Source: Euglena gracilis
Taxonomy: Eukaryota; Euglenida; Euglenophyceae; Euglenales
Direction: 5' to 3'
Length of the DNA: 64,000 nucleotides
NCBI GenBank assembly: GCA_039621445.1
Contig: CP154955.1
Coordinates: 46,523,540 to 46,587,539, forward strand
Shown: positions 22,888 to 32,593 of the stretch, piece after piece
How the letters are laid out: each line of letters begins with the position of its first letter
Position numbering within the stretch: the first letter of the stretch is position 1
Notes under the pieces: generated by a model
Seen by the model: only the letters and a program-made list of their open reading frames with translations
What the model was told of the DNA's origin: nothing
Database searches by the model: none
Position numbers and translations under genes: made by a program

Positions 22888-23240
22888 CTCACGCAATATG
22901 CGGTTCTGGCGTCGCTATCCAGGTGTGAGGAAAAAAAAGGACACAAAACAGATGCCTCAAAAAAGCGTCATGAAAGCGCCAAAAAAGCACGCCACATCCA
23001 TGAAGCACATATGCCTACCCACCTACCCACCCACCCACCCACCCACACACACACGCACACAACACCCACACCCACACTCCCCCCCCAGGGGGTCTTGTGG
23101 GTGGGGTGGTTTTCTTTTGGCACGAAGCGCTGGAAAAAATTCTGGAACCCCAAAAAATTACCCCCCAAATGAGGGAACCCCCAGTCCCCCCTCCCCCCGG
23201 GGGGTAATCTCCTGGTTGGGTGGGTGCCCACCCACCCACC

Positions 23241-23243
<3 letters not shown>

Positions 23244-23283
<40 letters not shown>

Positions 23284-23330
23284 CACACACACAGCACACA
23301 CACACACACACACAGCACACACCCACACCC
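23244..23330 (+). repeat. CACCC then (CA)n microsatellite
   Basis: CACCC units (also at 23,020-23,060) merge into (CA)n with AG interruptions. Confidence 0.9.
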
Positions 23331-23408
23331 ACCCAGACACCCCCCATGGGATACGAAAGGCCAGTCACCATGGGGGGCACACGACGGATTGGCGCCACCT
23401 GCCAGCTT

Positions 23409-23579
23409 TCAAGCAAGGTGCGGCATCGCTGTCGGCCAGGCGCCCTGGGTAGGGGCCATCGCGTCCGCTGCCTCCGCATCGCACAGCGCGGCGCAGGCGG
23501 CGCGGTGGAGGGGGGCGAAGTGCGCCGCCGGGTCGGCCGCCCCCTCGGCGGGCAGGTAGGCGAGCAGGCGGGACAGCAC
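23409..23579 (-). CDS. Helical exon, possibly terminal
   Basis: Excellent acceptor (C-run, gccaacacag|GTG). VLSRLLAYLPAEGAADPAAH begins a 56-codon frame ending in TGA. No good in-frame GT donor precedes the stop except CT|gtgcga, so this may be a gene's last exon. Phase 0 matches exon 28,073-27,842 across a 4.3-kb intron. Confidence 0.55.
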   Translation of the reverse strand: MLSRLLAYLPAEGAADPAAHFAPLHRAACAALCDAEAADAMAPTQGAWPTAMPHLA

Positions 23580-24229
23580 CTGTGTTGGCGGGGGGGGGGT
23601 CGCGGGCCGGACGCGACATTTTGAGGGTGACCGCCATTCGCCGCCCCAAAACGTGGGGAACGGGCTTCTTTTTAATTAAGACCCCCGAGGAGTCCCACCC
23701 ACCCCCCCAGCCCGGCGCGGGACCCCCCAGGGGGCAGGAAAGGGGGGACCTCTCCCTCAATTGGGCTATCTAAGGGCATTACCCCCCCAAAAAACCCATA
23801 CCCAGGCCTCTGGGCCGACCATCCCCCCCCCCCCGGGGGCTGCCTTCTGACTTGACAGAAGCCTGGTGGGGACCCGACAGGTCAGCACCCACCAAGCACC
23901 TATAGTTGACCCCCAGATTTTCGCCATTTTCGGCCATTTTCGGCCATTTTCGGCCATTTTCGGCCATTTTCGGCCATTTTTTCCTATAGGTGGGGGGTAA
24001 AGCTGCCTTAAAATTCTTTCATACCAACAATGCATTTTGATCATTCAGTCAACATGCAAGCAGTCGTGACAAGCAAGCACCTATGACAGATTCCAAATTT
24101 TAGCCCGCGGTCGGCTGCGGTCGGCCGCGGTCGGCTGCGGTCGGCTGCGGTCGGCTGCGGTCGGCAGCAGTCGGCTGCGGTCGGCAAAGTAGTTGGCTGT
24201 AGGTGGGGGGCAGGCCAACAAAAAATGAG

Positions 24230-25070
24230 CATATATCACAATCACACAATCCACTGTTGCCGACTTTTGGCCACTTTTCGCTGTTTTTGGCCAGTTTTTG
24301 ATGCTTTTGGACTGCTTTTGGCCACTGTTGCCGACTTTTGGTCGATTTTTGCTGCCTTCGCCCATTATTTCCTGCCTTTTGCTTTGTTTTGGTTACTTTT
24401 GTTGTTTTTGCCCACTTTTTGCTGTGTTTTGGCTGCTTTTGGACAGCTTTTGCTTTGCTTTGACCTCTTTTGACCACTTTTGGCCTCTTTAACCCACTTT
24501 TGACCACTTTTCTCTGCTTTTGGCCATTTTTACCCACTTCTGGCCACTTTCAGGCCACTTTAAACGTCTTTTTGTTGCTTTTGACATCAAGAGCAGTCAA
24601 ACGTGACCTAAAAATGGCCTAAAAGTGGCAAAACATGGTTAAAATGGCCAAAGTTCCAAAAAGTAGGCAAAAATAACAAAAAAAATGCTCAAAATGGCCC
24701 AAAATGACCCTGCTTTTGGCCGATTTGGGTCACTTTAGCAGCTTTTGTTCACTTTTGGCAACAAACTGGCGCAAAAATGCTCAAAATGGTCAAATTGGAC
24801 CCAAAAGAGACCAAAAAAATGGGCAAAAATAACAAAAGAAAAAGTCGAAAGTGGCTTTAAATGGTCAAAAATGGCCCAAGAGCAGGACAAAATGGCCCAA
24901 AATTACAAGAAGTGGGCAAAAAGTGCCAAAAATGGTCAAAATAGGTCAAAATGGGTGAATTGTGGTGGAAAATGGGCCAAAAGGGGACAAAAGCGACCAA
25001 AAATGGCCAAAAATGGCCAAAAGTGGCCAAAAGTGGCAACATGAGCCAGATGAGCCAGAAAAATCTCAAC
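24230..25070. repeat. Degenerate TTTTGGCC / CCAAAATGG tract with strand switch
   Basis: From 24,240 to about 24,590 the plus strand repeats TTTTGGCCACTTTTG-like units. From about 24,610 to 25,050 it repeats the complement type, CAAAAATGGCC. The two halves face each other as a large imperfect inverted array. Similar tracts occur at 26,590-26,890, 31,660-31,880 and 61,800-61,950. Confidence 0.7.
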
Positions 25071-25266
25071 ATCTGAGATAAAAATGAGCCTAATTCCTCA
25101 TTCTCACTGAAAAATTGACATCAATTTGAAAAAAGTTGCGCGGTCGGCTGCGGTCGGCTGCGGTCGGCTGCGGACGGCTGCGGTCGGCACCCCACCTATG
25201 ACAGTCCTGAAACCCGCGGTCGGCTGCGGTCGGCTGCGGTCGGCTGCGGTCGGCATAGGTGCCTGG

Positions 25267-25587
25267 TGACAAGCTGACGCATCCAAGGAGGTCTGTTTGG
25301 AATGGGTGCTCGGGGATTAAAGAGGTCAAAGAGTTTTTGTTGCAATATGCAAATGCAAGGTTTTGAGAATAGGCTTCTTTTTTCCTGCCAGAGAGGCTCT
25401 TATCCACTTTGGTAAAAAAGACTTCATGAGAGTGGTTGGCACATGACATATTAACCACAATGGCAACACCAAACCTGGTGCTTTTCTCTTCAAGCCTCTT
25501 GGCGTGGATGCTTTCACAAACAACTTCCGCTATTCCAACTTGACACCCCAAGCAACGTTGTTTGATGGTGGCACTGTTAGATCCCAT
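25267..25587 (-). CDS. Protein-like fragment inside the composite element
   Basis: A minus frame of about 105 codons with few low-complexity residues (SHEVFFTKVDKSLSGRKK, YCNKNSLTSLIPEHPF). Base composition is unlike the host exons (much lower GC). It may be a relic of the element's own protein; no family motif recognised. Confidence 0.35.
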
Positions 25588-25668
25588 CCAATTGTGTGCA
25601 ATAAACCTAATGCAGGAATCACACTTTTAACGGAGAAAAAAACGCTTCACATACTTTGCCTGGTTGCA

Positions 25669-25828
25669 CCTCGTCACCACAATTTTCTGAAATGTCATCG
25701 AAACCATCGGCTTTGGCCCAAATAACCCATTCGGAGGTGGTTCTTTGAGCAGCATGTGTTCCACGGTTAGGCATAATGGCAGGAGAAGAGAGGCATGACT
25801 TCAGAGAAGCCTTGATGTAAAATTTCAT
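25669..25828 (-). pseudogene. Duplicated element protein fragment
   Basis: The minus frame HAAQRTTSEWVIWAKADGFD is repeated with substitutions at 26,971-27,062 (HAAQRTTSEGVIWAKAECFD). Conserved reading between the copies suggests former coding sequence of the mobile element. Confidence 0.4.
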
Positions 25829-26219
25829 CTGTCATGTTGAGACGATCATCCGTCTGGATGTGGCGAAATTGGGTATTGGGGCGGGGCAGGGGTACCGAGC
25901 GAACGCCAGGAATGAATCCGGGGGAGGAGCCAGTTAGGCATAATGGCAGGGATAAGAAGAGAGGCTGACTTTCAGAGAAGCCTTGATGTAAAATTTCATC
26001 TGGGGAGACGATCATCGGCTGATGGCGAAATTGGGAGAAAATACGCTCAGCTTGAGCGGCAGAATAAAAGCAAACAAACATGTAATCGGCCCATAATGTT
26101 GCAATATTGACATCAAATGCGCTCACCCAATTGTCCAATGTCTGCATCTTGTTCAACATCGCATCTTGTGCAGCATCTACATCTTGTCCAATATCTACAT
26201 CCATTGCATCAGCAATCAC
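25767..26219 (-). pseudogene. Open frame with internal duplication, element-derived
   Basis: The frame holds two copies of a segment DEILHQGFSE (from DNA near 25,815 and 25,985), plus TLWADYMFVCFYSAAQAERI. Upstream it runs into the 18-bp minisatellite. Probably a decayed protein of the composite element. Confidence 0.35.
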
Positions 26220-26580
26220 TGCATCTTGTCTGGTGTGTGCATCTTGCCCAATACCTGCATCTTGTCAAGATCTTAATCTTGTCCAGTATCTGCATCCACT
26301 GCATCTTGTCCAGCATCTGCATCTTGTCCAATGTCTGCATCTTGTCCAGCATCTGCATCTTGTACGGCATCTGCATCTTGTCCAGTGTCTACATCTTGTC
26401 CAGCATCTGCATCTTGAACAACATCTACATCATGTCCAGCATCCGCATCTTGTCCAGCATCTGCATCTTGTACAGCATCTGCATCTTGTCCAGTGTATAC
26501 ATCTTGTCCAGTGTCTGCATCTTGTACAGCATATGCATCCATTGCATCTTGTCCAGTATCTGCAACCACTGCATCCACTG
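26140..26580 (+). repeat. 18-bp minisatellite GCATCTTGTCCAG(T/C)(A/G)TCT
   Basis: About 24 degenerate units. On the minus strand it would encode GQDADA-type acidic repeats. Units drift by single substitutions and short insertions. I judge it non-coding or element-associated. Confidence 0.85.
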
Positions 26581-27841
26581 GCTCCCAACCTAGCAAAATG
26601 ACCACAGAAACCCCATAAATGACCACAAAAAGCCTAAAAATTGACCGCAAAAGTCCCCAAAAAGCAACCAAAATGACCTAAAATGGCTTCAAATAACCTA
26701 AACTTGCCCAAAAACGCCCACAATACCACAAAAAAAATTGTGAAAAATTCACCAAAACGGTGCAAAATGGCCAAAAATGCCATATTGACAAATGTGCTCA
26801 TATTGACCCAAATTAGCCCAATATTTGCTAAATCAGTGCAAAATATCCCCAAAATTTGCAAAAAATTCATCCAAAATGGCCAAGATGAGTGTAATACTGG
26901 AGGTTTGTGGATAAATTATCCCAAAAATGGGTTTAATTCTTCAAAATATACAAAAAGAATGCCAGCATCGCCCTTGTCACCAAAATTTTCTGAAATATCA
27001 TCAAAACATTCAGCTTTGGCCCAAATAACCCCTTCAGAGGTGGTTCTTTGAGCAGCATGTGTTGAATAACAAAAGAAGAGAGGCTGCACAGAGACAAGAA
27101 TCAGTCGCACTGAAAATTGCCCCTCAGGGAAAAAGAAACTGTCAGGCAAAAAAAACTCGAAAAAAATTTGCAACAAATTTTTTCTCATTTTCGGCCATTT
27201 TCGGCCATTTTCGGCCATTTTCGGCCATTTTCGGCCATTTTCGGGACCCCCACCTATAGAGCCCAAAATTTCATTTTCGGCCATTTTCGGCCATTTTCGG
27301 CCATTTTCGGCCATTTTCGGCCATTTTCGGCCATTTTTACTATAGGTGCTTGGCACCGACCCAGCCAGCCATTTGGAGGGGGCAGGCTGGGCGGGGGCAG
27401 GGGACACAAATTGAGGGGAGAGGGGGTTGCCTATTCAGGGATGACCCGATGCGGGGGAGGGGTGGCGAATGGGTGATGAAGGGAACCCCAACGCGGGGGT
27501 CATCATTTTTGTTTTAACCGTTGGTGGACCGAGAGAAGGTGGGTGGGTGGGTGGATCCAGCCCGAACCATTCCTCAGGGTGTGGGCATCTCACTCCCTGG
27601 GCGTGCTTGACATTGGTTAAAATACACTGATTTCACACCGAGTTGGCCCGAAATTTTAATAAATTATGAGCTGATAATAATGCCCACGCTTATAATTAAC
27701 AATATGATTAATCAATTTCATTATTGATTAATTATATTACAATTTAAAGTTAAAGAAGAAATCAACTGATTTAAATTAGTGAAATTTGATTGAATTTAGA
27801 AAATTAAATTACTTCACAACCTTGATCCCGCACCCACACAC

Positions 27842-28073
27842 CTGCAGTGCCACGTCGCGCAGCTCGCTACAGACGTCTGCCGCCGCGTGGCACACTGCAG
27901 CCCACACCCCAGCGGCCACGGCCCCCGGCAACGTCCCCGCCGCGGCGTCGGGGGCCGGAGGGGCGGCGAACACGTCCAGCAGCAGCGCCAGGGCCGCCCG
28001 CCGCACCTCCGGCTCTGACAGGGCCAGCAGCGTGCAGCAGTGGGCGGAGATGACGTCCCTGCCAGCTGCGCTC
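27842..28073 (-). CDS. HEAT-like exon
   Basis: A very good acceptor (cccttcccatcccctcccctgacag|G) and donor CAG|gtgtgtgg bound 77 codons. Helices include HCCTLLALSEPEVRRAALAL and AVAAGVWAAVCHAAADVCSE. The opening phase completes the Gly codon left by exon 29,478-29,204. Confidence 0.75.
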
Positions 28074-28141
28074 CTGTCAGGGGAGGGATGGGAAAGGTTG
28101 GGTCGGTTGGGTCAATGCTACCTTGACCCAACCGACTATTG

Positions 28142-28187
28142 ATATATATATATATATACATATATATACATCTATATGCATCGATGT

Positions 28188-28248
<61 letters not shown>

Positions 28249-28297
28249 TATATGCATCGATGTATACATATATATATATATATATGAAAACATCGCA

Positions 28298-28329
<32 letters not shown>

Positions 28330-28410
28330 CTTTATATATATGGCGCGTGTATACACGTGTATATGTATATGCATGTGTGTCGTATATATATTGATACATA
28401 TTAGATATAT
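28142..28410 (+). repeat. (TA)n tract with duplicated palindromic block
   Basis: AT-dinucleotide DNA containing two copies of a palindromic CATCTATATGCATCGATGTA-like block (28,157-28,190 and 28,243-28,276). Strong cruciform potential. Confidence 0.9.
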
Positions 28411-28489
28411 ATACACAATTGCCCCCTTCTTGAATAATATCTTCTGAAATTTTACCCCAAAAAAACCCGAATAACCCCCCCCCTGTGTG

Positions 28490-28610
28490 CACTGTGGCTG
28501 TTTTTTTGGCGCCTTTTATCCCTTCTTCTGGCCTGGCGCTGTTGTTCGCCTCTGGCACTTTTTGTCTGTGTGCGTGGAGGTGGCCGGAGCCTGGCGGGAC
28601 TTACCTTACC
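28490..28610 (+). repeat. Dispersed repeat, copy also at 34,548-34,652
   Basis: Both copies run CACTGTGGC(T/G)GTTT, TCCCTTCTTC(T/C)GGCCTGGCGCTGTT, CGCCTCTGGC, TTTTGTCTGTGTGCGTGGAG in the same orientation. Part of it resembles the CCTTAG-type repeat (GGCGCT...GCTTCTGGCCC). Confidence 0.75.
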
Positions 28611-29203
28611 TTACCCCCCCCCCGAGATGTTAACCAATTGTTTGAATAATTCCCCCATTCAGGGGGGGGGGGGTTCAGTGTTGTCCATAATATAGGGTCG
28701 GGCTGGATTTGTATTTCTCTTGGCTTTCATTTATTGTATTTTCTGCTGTGTCAATGGTCCTCACACCATGTCCTTTGCACACCAAATCCAAAACCGTTTC
28801 TCCTTGGGCTCAAGGACGGGTAAAACAGCCTATAGCAGCATATAGTGGTAAGCAAGCAAAAACCCAAATTGTGCTTCCAAAACAAAATCCTTTTGCTTTT
28901 GCTTTGTGATAGATATGTTTGGAATATTTCATACATGTAACCACTATTTTCCAATTGATTTTGGCTCGCTGTAAGGCGTACATTGTGTGATACAATCTTC
29001 TAACACACTGCTTGAATTTTTTTTTCAGTGTAAACGTACAAGTCCTTAAGGTTTTGCAGAGCGGGTGCAAGTGTCGTATGTTTGGCAGCTCAAACAAAAT
29101 ATGTGGCTGTTAAACATGACTTCAGCATGCGTGCCAGGAATGACCACTGCCAAACGCTGCAAATACACAAGGCCCCCTCCACAACCCACGCCCCCGGCCA
29201 CAC

Positions 29204-29478
29204 CCCGGCGCGGCCAGCAGCGACACGCACAGCCGGTGGAACTGCGCCACCGCCTCCAGCCGCCACGGCAGCCGCGGGGCCCGCTGCGCGCGCTGTACCG
29301 CGCTGCTGGCCAGCACCGCCGCGGGGTGGCCGTCCCCCTCCGCCGCGGAGGCGGCCGCCGGGTCGCGGGCGAGGAGCCGCGCTGTGAGGGCCGCCGCCAC
29401 CCGCCACTGCCGGTCTGCCACCAGGCGCTCCAAAGCGGGCACGAGGCTGAGGGGGCTGGCCGATGGGCCCGGGGGTGG
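29204..29478 (-). CDS. HEAT-like exon (longest clear exon)
   Basis: Acceptor tttgctcccccgcag|CCA, donor GG|gtgtgg. 91 codons: a short Pro/Ser start, then helix pairs such as LVPALERLVADRQWRVAAAL and WRLEAVAQFHRLCVSLLAA. Phases fit both neighbours. Confidence 0.75.
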
Positions 29479-29665
29479 CTGCGGGGGAGCAAAGCAGCTA
29501 AAAATACAATCTAAAAATGCCGCAAAAAATATGGCAAGAAATACAACAGAAAATACAGCGAATTTGATGCAACAAGCTTTCTGGTCCGTTTTCATCGATT
29601 ACACTCAGAAATTGTCGCTAACGCCCACACATGAACAACTTGCTGCGTTCCAGATTCCGTCAGTG

Positions 29666-29735
29666 CGATACAATACAATACAATACAATACAATACAATA
29701 CAATACAATACAATACAATGCAATGCAATACATTT
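29666..29735 (+). repeat. (CAATA)n pentanucleotide repeat
   Basis: About 13 units, the last few changing to CAATG. Confidence 0.95.
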
Positions 29736-29800
29736 CCAATCTGTTCCATTGTGTTTGGTCAGACACGCCTTTCTCTGGGGCGGGGTGGGAAGGGCCACAC

Positions 29801-29943
29801 CTCCGCGGCAACCAACGCGTCCAGCAGGGCGTGGCACAGGGCGGTGTGGGCGTCCCAGTACTGCTCCAGCTCCGCCAGGAGGGGGGGCACGAGCGGCGCC
29901 GCAGTCAGCGCCGCGCGGGGCGGGGCAGAAAAAGTCATTGTGC
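29801..29943 (-). CDS. HEAT-like exon
   Basis: Acceptor ccccctccag|GC, donor GAG|gtgtggcc. 47 codons ending in LLAELEQYWDAHTALCHALL. Ends in phase 0 as needed by exon 29,478. The first ten codons resemble a polypyrimidine tract, so the true acceptor might be further in. Confidence 0.65.
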
Positions 29944-30069
29944 CTGGAGGGGGTTTGCTTGGGAGTGTGGGGGAGAGGAGGGTGGCCCTCAATACTGTGT
30001 CACGTGCTCCACTCTGAGAACCAGAGGCTTTTTTCCGGACCTGGGAGGGAGGTCCGGACACACCCTTCC

Positions 30070-31100
30070 ACCCCCTACCCCCTACGGCCCACGGGGCACA
30101 TCAGTCTGATGGATGCCATGCACATAAATGTATGTGAGATTATATGTAATGTGTAGATATCACACATCACGTGGAAATATTGTGGTACACTGCTCAAATT
30201 TCCTCTGGGACAATACCTTTTCCAACCACCTGGTGTTCAGAAGACAGACGGCAGCTTTCTGCGATTTAGGCCCGAATTAGGTCAAAATTTCGGACCAATG
30301 TTGGCCAAACTTAGGGCAAATAGGGGTCAAATTGAGGCAGAAGTTAGGCCCCATGACCTCTGGCGTAACTTTGGCACAAAATTGAGGCTATGTTTTGGTC
30401 CGCCGACCCACACGCTGTCCCCATTCTGAAATAAACTGGATCCCAGCCCCGGCAGAGTTGACTGAATGCGGGTTGGTTGCCGGCGGACATGGGACCAAAT
30501 TGCATTCCATGTCCCCCATGTCCCGGGGGGGGGGGTTCGTCTGGAGATGGGTTACATTTTTTCCGCTGTTTCAATCACTGAAACAGTGGAAAAAAAATGC
30601 AACCCATCTCCATACGAACACCCCCCAGGGTCATGACGTAGTCCCTCTGGGGGCATTAATCTGGCGGGTGCCACATGCACATATGCTATTACATACCATA
30701 TTCTGTGTCCATAAGTGGTGCACCAGTGTAGATTTGCCATGATGCAATACCCCCTCCCCCGGAAATTGTTAGCTGACAAATCAGTGGTGACCTTGGGGTG
30801 GTGGCTTCTGATGGACTACACAACCTGATAAATCAGCCAGTACGGGCCCAAGGTGATAACTTCCCAAGAAATGTGGCAACCTCACGGGGGTTACAATCAG
30901 GGGGTGTTTTTTAAAGTGCCTTGAAAAAACCTTCAAACCCTTTAGAACCGCTCATACATGTATTCATGCATGTATGAATACACCAACTTCCACATGTAAA
31001 TCACGGATTGCACAGTACGGATACTCCGAGTGCCGAGCTGCAACTGGTGTGTAAGCATTGCCTGCCCGTATGGAGCGCCGGGCTGCCCAGGAGGTCCGGG
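30070..31100. other. No gene seen
   Basis: Mixed intron-like sequence with one G run and an inverted CTGTTTCA / TGAAACAG block near 30,570. Confidence 0.35.
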
Positions 31101-31111
31101 GCGGCGGTCAC

Positions 31112-31246
31112 GCCGGGGGCGGCCAATGCGAGGGCCCACGCCCGGAGGCGGTCCGCCACGGGCCCCGGGGCGTCCGCGAGGGGCAGCCAGCGGGGGAGGT
31201 GCCGCAGCAGCTGGCGCTGCTTGTCAGGGTCGAACGTGGGCAGCAG
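31112..31246 (-). CDS. HEAT-like exon
   Basis: Acceptor ccgcaccccacag|CTG and a tentative donor GGC|gtgacc give 45 codons: PDKQRQLLRHLPRWLPLADA, then RLRAWALALAA. The frame stays open past the donor. Confidence 0.6.
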
Positions 31247-31394
31247 CTGTGGGGGTGCGGGGTGTGGGGCAGAAGGTGGCGGCAACGGATCCCTCCCCCT
31301 GGATGGTGCCCCCCCCCAGGAGGTGGTCAACTTGCTCCCTGGAACGTCGTCGCCAAGTTCTGTACCGACTGACTTGTCATGTTGGAAATTTGCT

Positions 31395-31470
31395 TGCACA
31401 GCGTGCGACACCGCGTGCACCGTGCGCACCGCGTGTGGTACCGCGTGCACCGCGTGGGCACCGCGTGACA
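31395..31470 (+). repeat. Degenerate CACCGCGTG repeats
   Basis: Seven or so units of about 11 bp (GTGCACCGCG / GGTACCGCGTG). Confidence 0.7.
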
Positions 31471-32103
31471 AGAATCAGGTACAACCTAAAATGACTGAAT
31501 GAGAGAAAAACACCCGCAAAAGTGCCCATCAATTACAAAATTGCAATAAAAAGCATTTTGAGTAATTTGGTAATATTTAGGTGTTTTTGGCCCAAATCAC
31601 CTGGTTTTGCGACCAGATCTCACCAAATCTGTACCAATGGTCACCGAATCTGTGTGGGTGGCCATAAAATGGCCAGAAGTGGCCAAAAAGGGGCAAAAAG
31701 TGGATAAAAGCAGTCAGAAGTGACCTAAAATGACCTCAAATGTGCAAAAATAGCCAATTTGGTATACATGAAACAAAAATGCAGTCAAACACCAAAAGTG
31801 GTCTAAAATGCCAAATGCAGCCCAAAGTGGCCAAAGTTGGCCAAAAGTGGTCCAAAATGGCCAAAAAAGGCCAAAAGTTGTTGACTCGCAGAAAACCAGA
31901 CAAAAAAAGAAAGGAAATCAACTACAGATGGGGTACTGGTGGTAATTTGTGAAAATTGCACATTCGAAATGATTGTTCGGATGTGGTACACACAGTGCGC
32001 CACAAGGTGTACGCGGTGAAGAAGCATCCCCATTGTCCAACGTGTGAGTTGCCTCACAGAATATGCCATTTGGGGAAACACACATGCTAATTCATTTTGT
32101 CTG

Positions 32104-32172
32104 GACAACTCGCTGAGTGCAACCCAAGAGGACGACATTGTTGTCCTCTCGGGTTGCACTCGGTGAGTTGTC
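32104..32172. other. 30-bp stem hairpin
   Basis: Arms 32,104-32,133 and 32,143-32,172 are complementary at 27 of 30 positions, with a 9-nt spacer (GACATTGTT). A stretch this regular is likely a foldback remnant or structured RNA. Confidence 0.7.
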
Positions 32173-32299
32173 AATGATAACAACAGCTGTTCCCACCCAG
32201 AGGGTGGGGACAGCTGAATAAGCAGCCAGAATGCAAAAAAAAAAGACAAGCCACCAGATTAAAAGCGAGGGCGTACTTCAATGCCACATCAGGAACTGG

Positions 32300-32510
32300 A
32301 CAAAAATACAGCCACACCCACACCCACACCCACCACGCCCACAACACTGACGCGCGCACGCAGCGTCCACACACATACACACCCACCCATCCACCCACCC
32401 ACACCCACACACACATCACGCACACAAACCAGTACCCACACCCACAACACACACACATACATCACACACGCACAGACACCCGCACCCACACCCACAACAC
32501 ACACAACATC
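32300..32510 (+). repeat. CCACAC/CACACA microsatellite
   Basis: Imperfect CACACCC and CACACA runs, interrupted near 32,345. Confidence 0.9.
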
Positions 32511-32593
32511 TTGCTTGTATTTTTTTTTTGGAAAGTCAGGCGTTGAAATCAAGGTGTGCCAAACCAATCTGTAAACATAAATGTTAAACCTCC

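Larger units (their letters stand above)
23892..27353. mobile_element. Composite element of CACCTAT-bounded repeat cassettes
   Basis: The outer ends are a perfect 14-bp inverted repeat CCAAGCACCTATAG / CTATAGGTGCTTGG (23,892-23,905 and 27,340-27,353). Inside are smaller cassettes with the same boundary (23,892-23,993; 24,078-24,204; 25,193-25,261; 27,251-27,348). They surround arrays of 10-bp units, CGGCCATTTT in the outer two and GGTCGGCTGC in the inner two. Protein-like minus-strand fragments lie between. No target duplication was found. Confidence 0.6.

Noticed and set aside
26273-26671. Acidic GQDADA-repeat protein on the minus strand
   Set aside because: It is the translation of an 18-bp minisatellite whose units drift in length and sequence; no start, splice or conserved flank.
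28142-28560. Tyr/Ile-rich frames
   Set aside because: Translations of the (TA)n tract.
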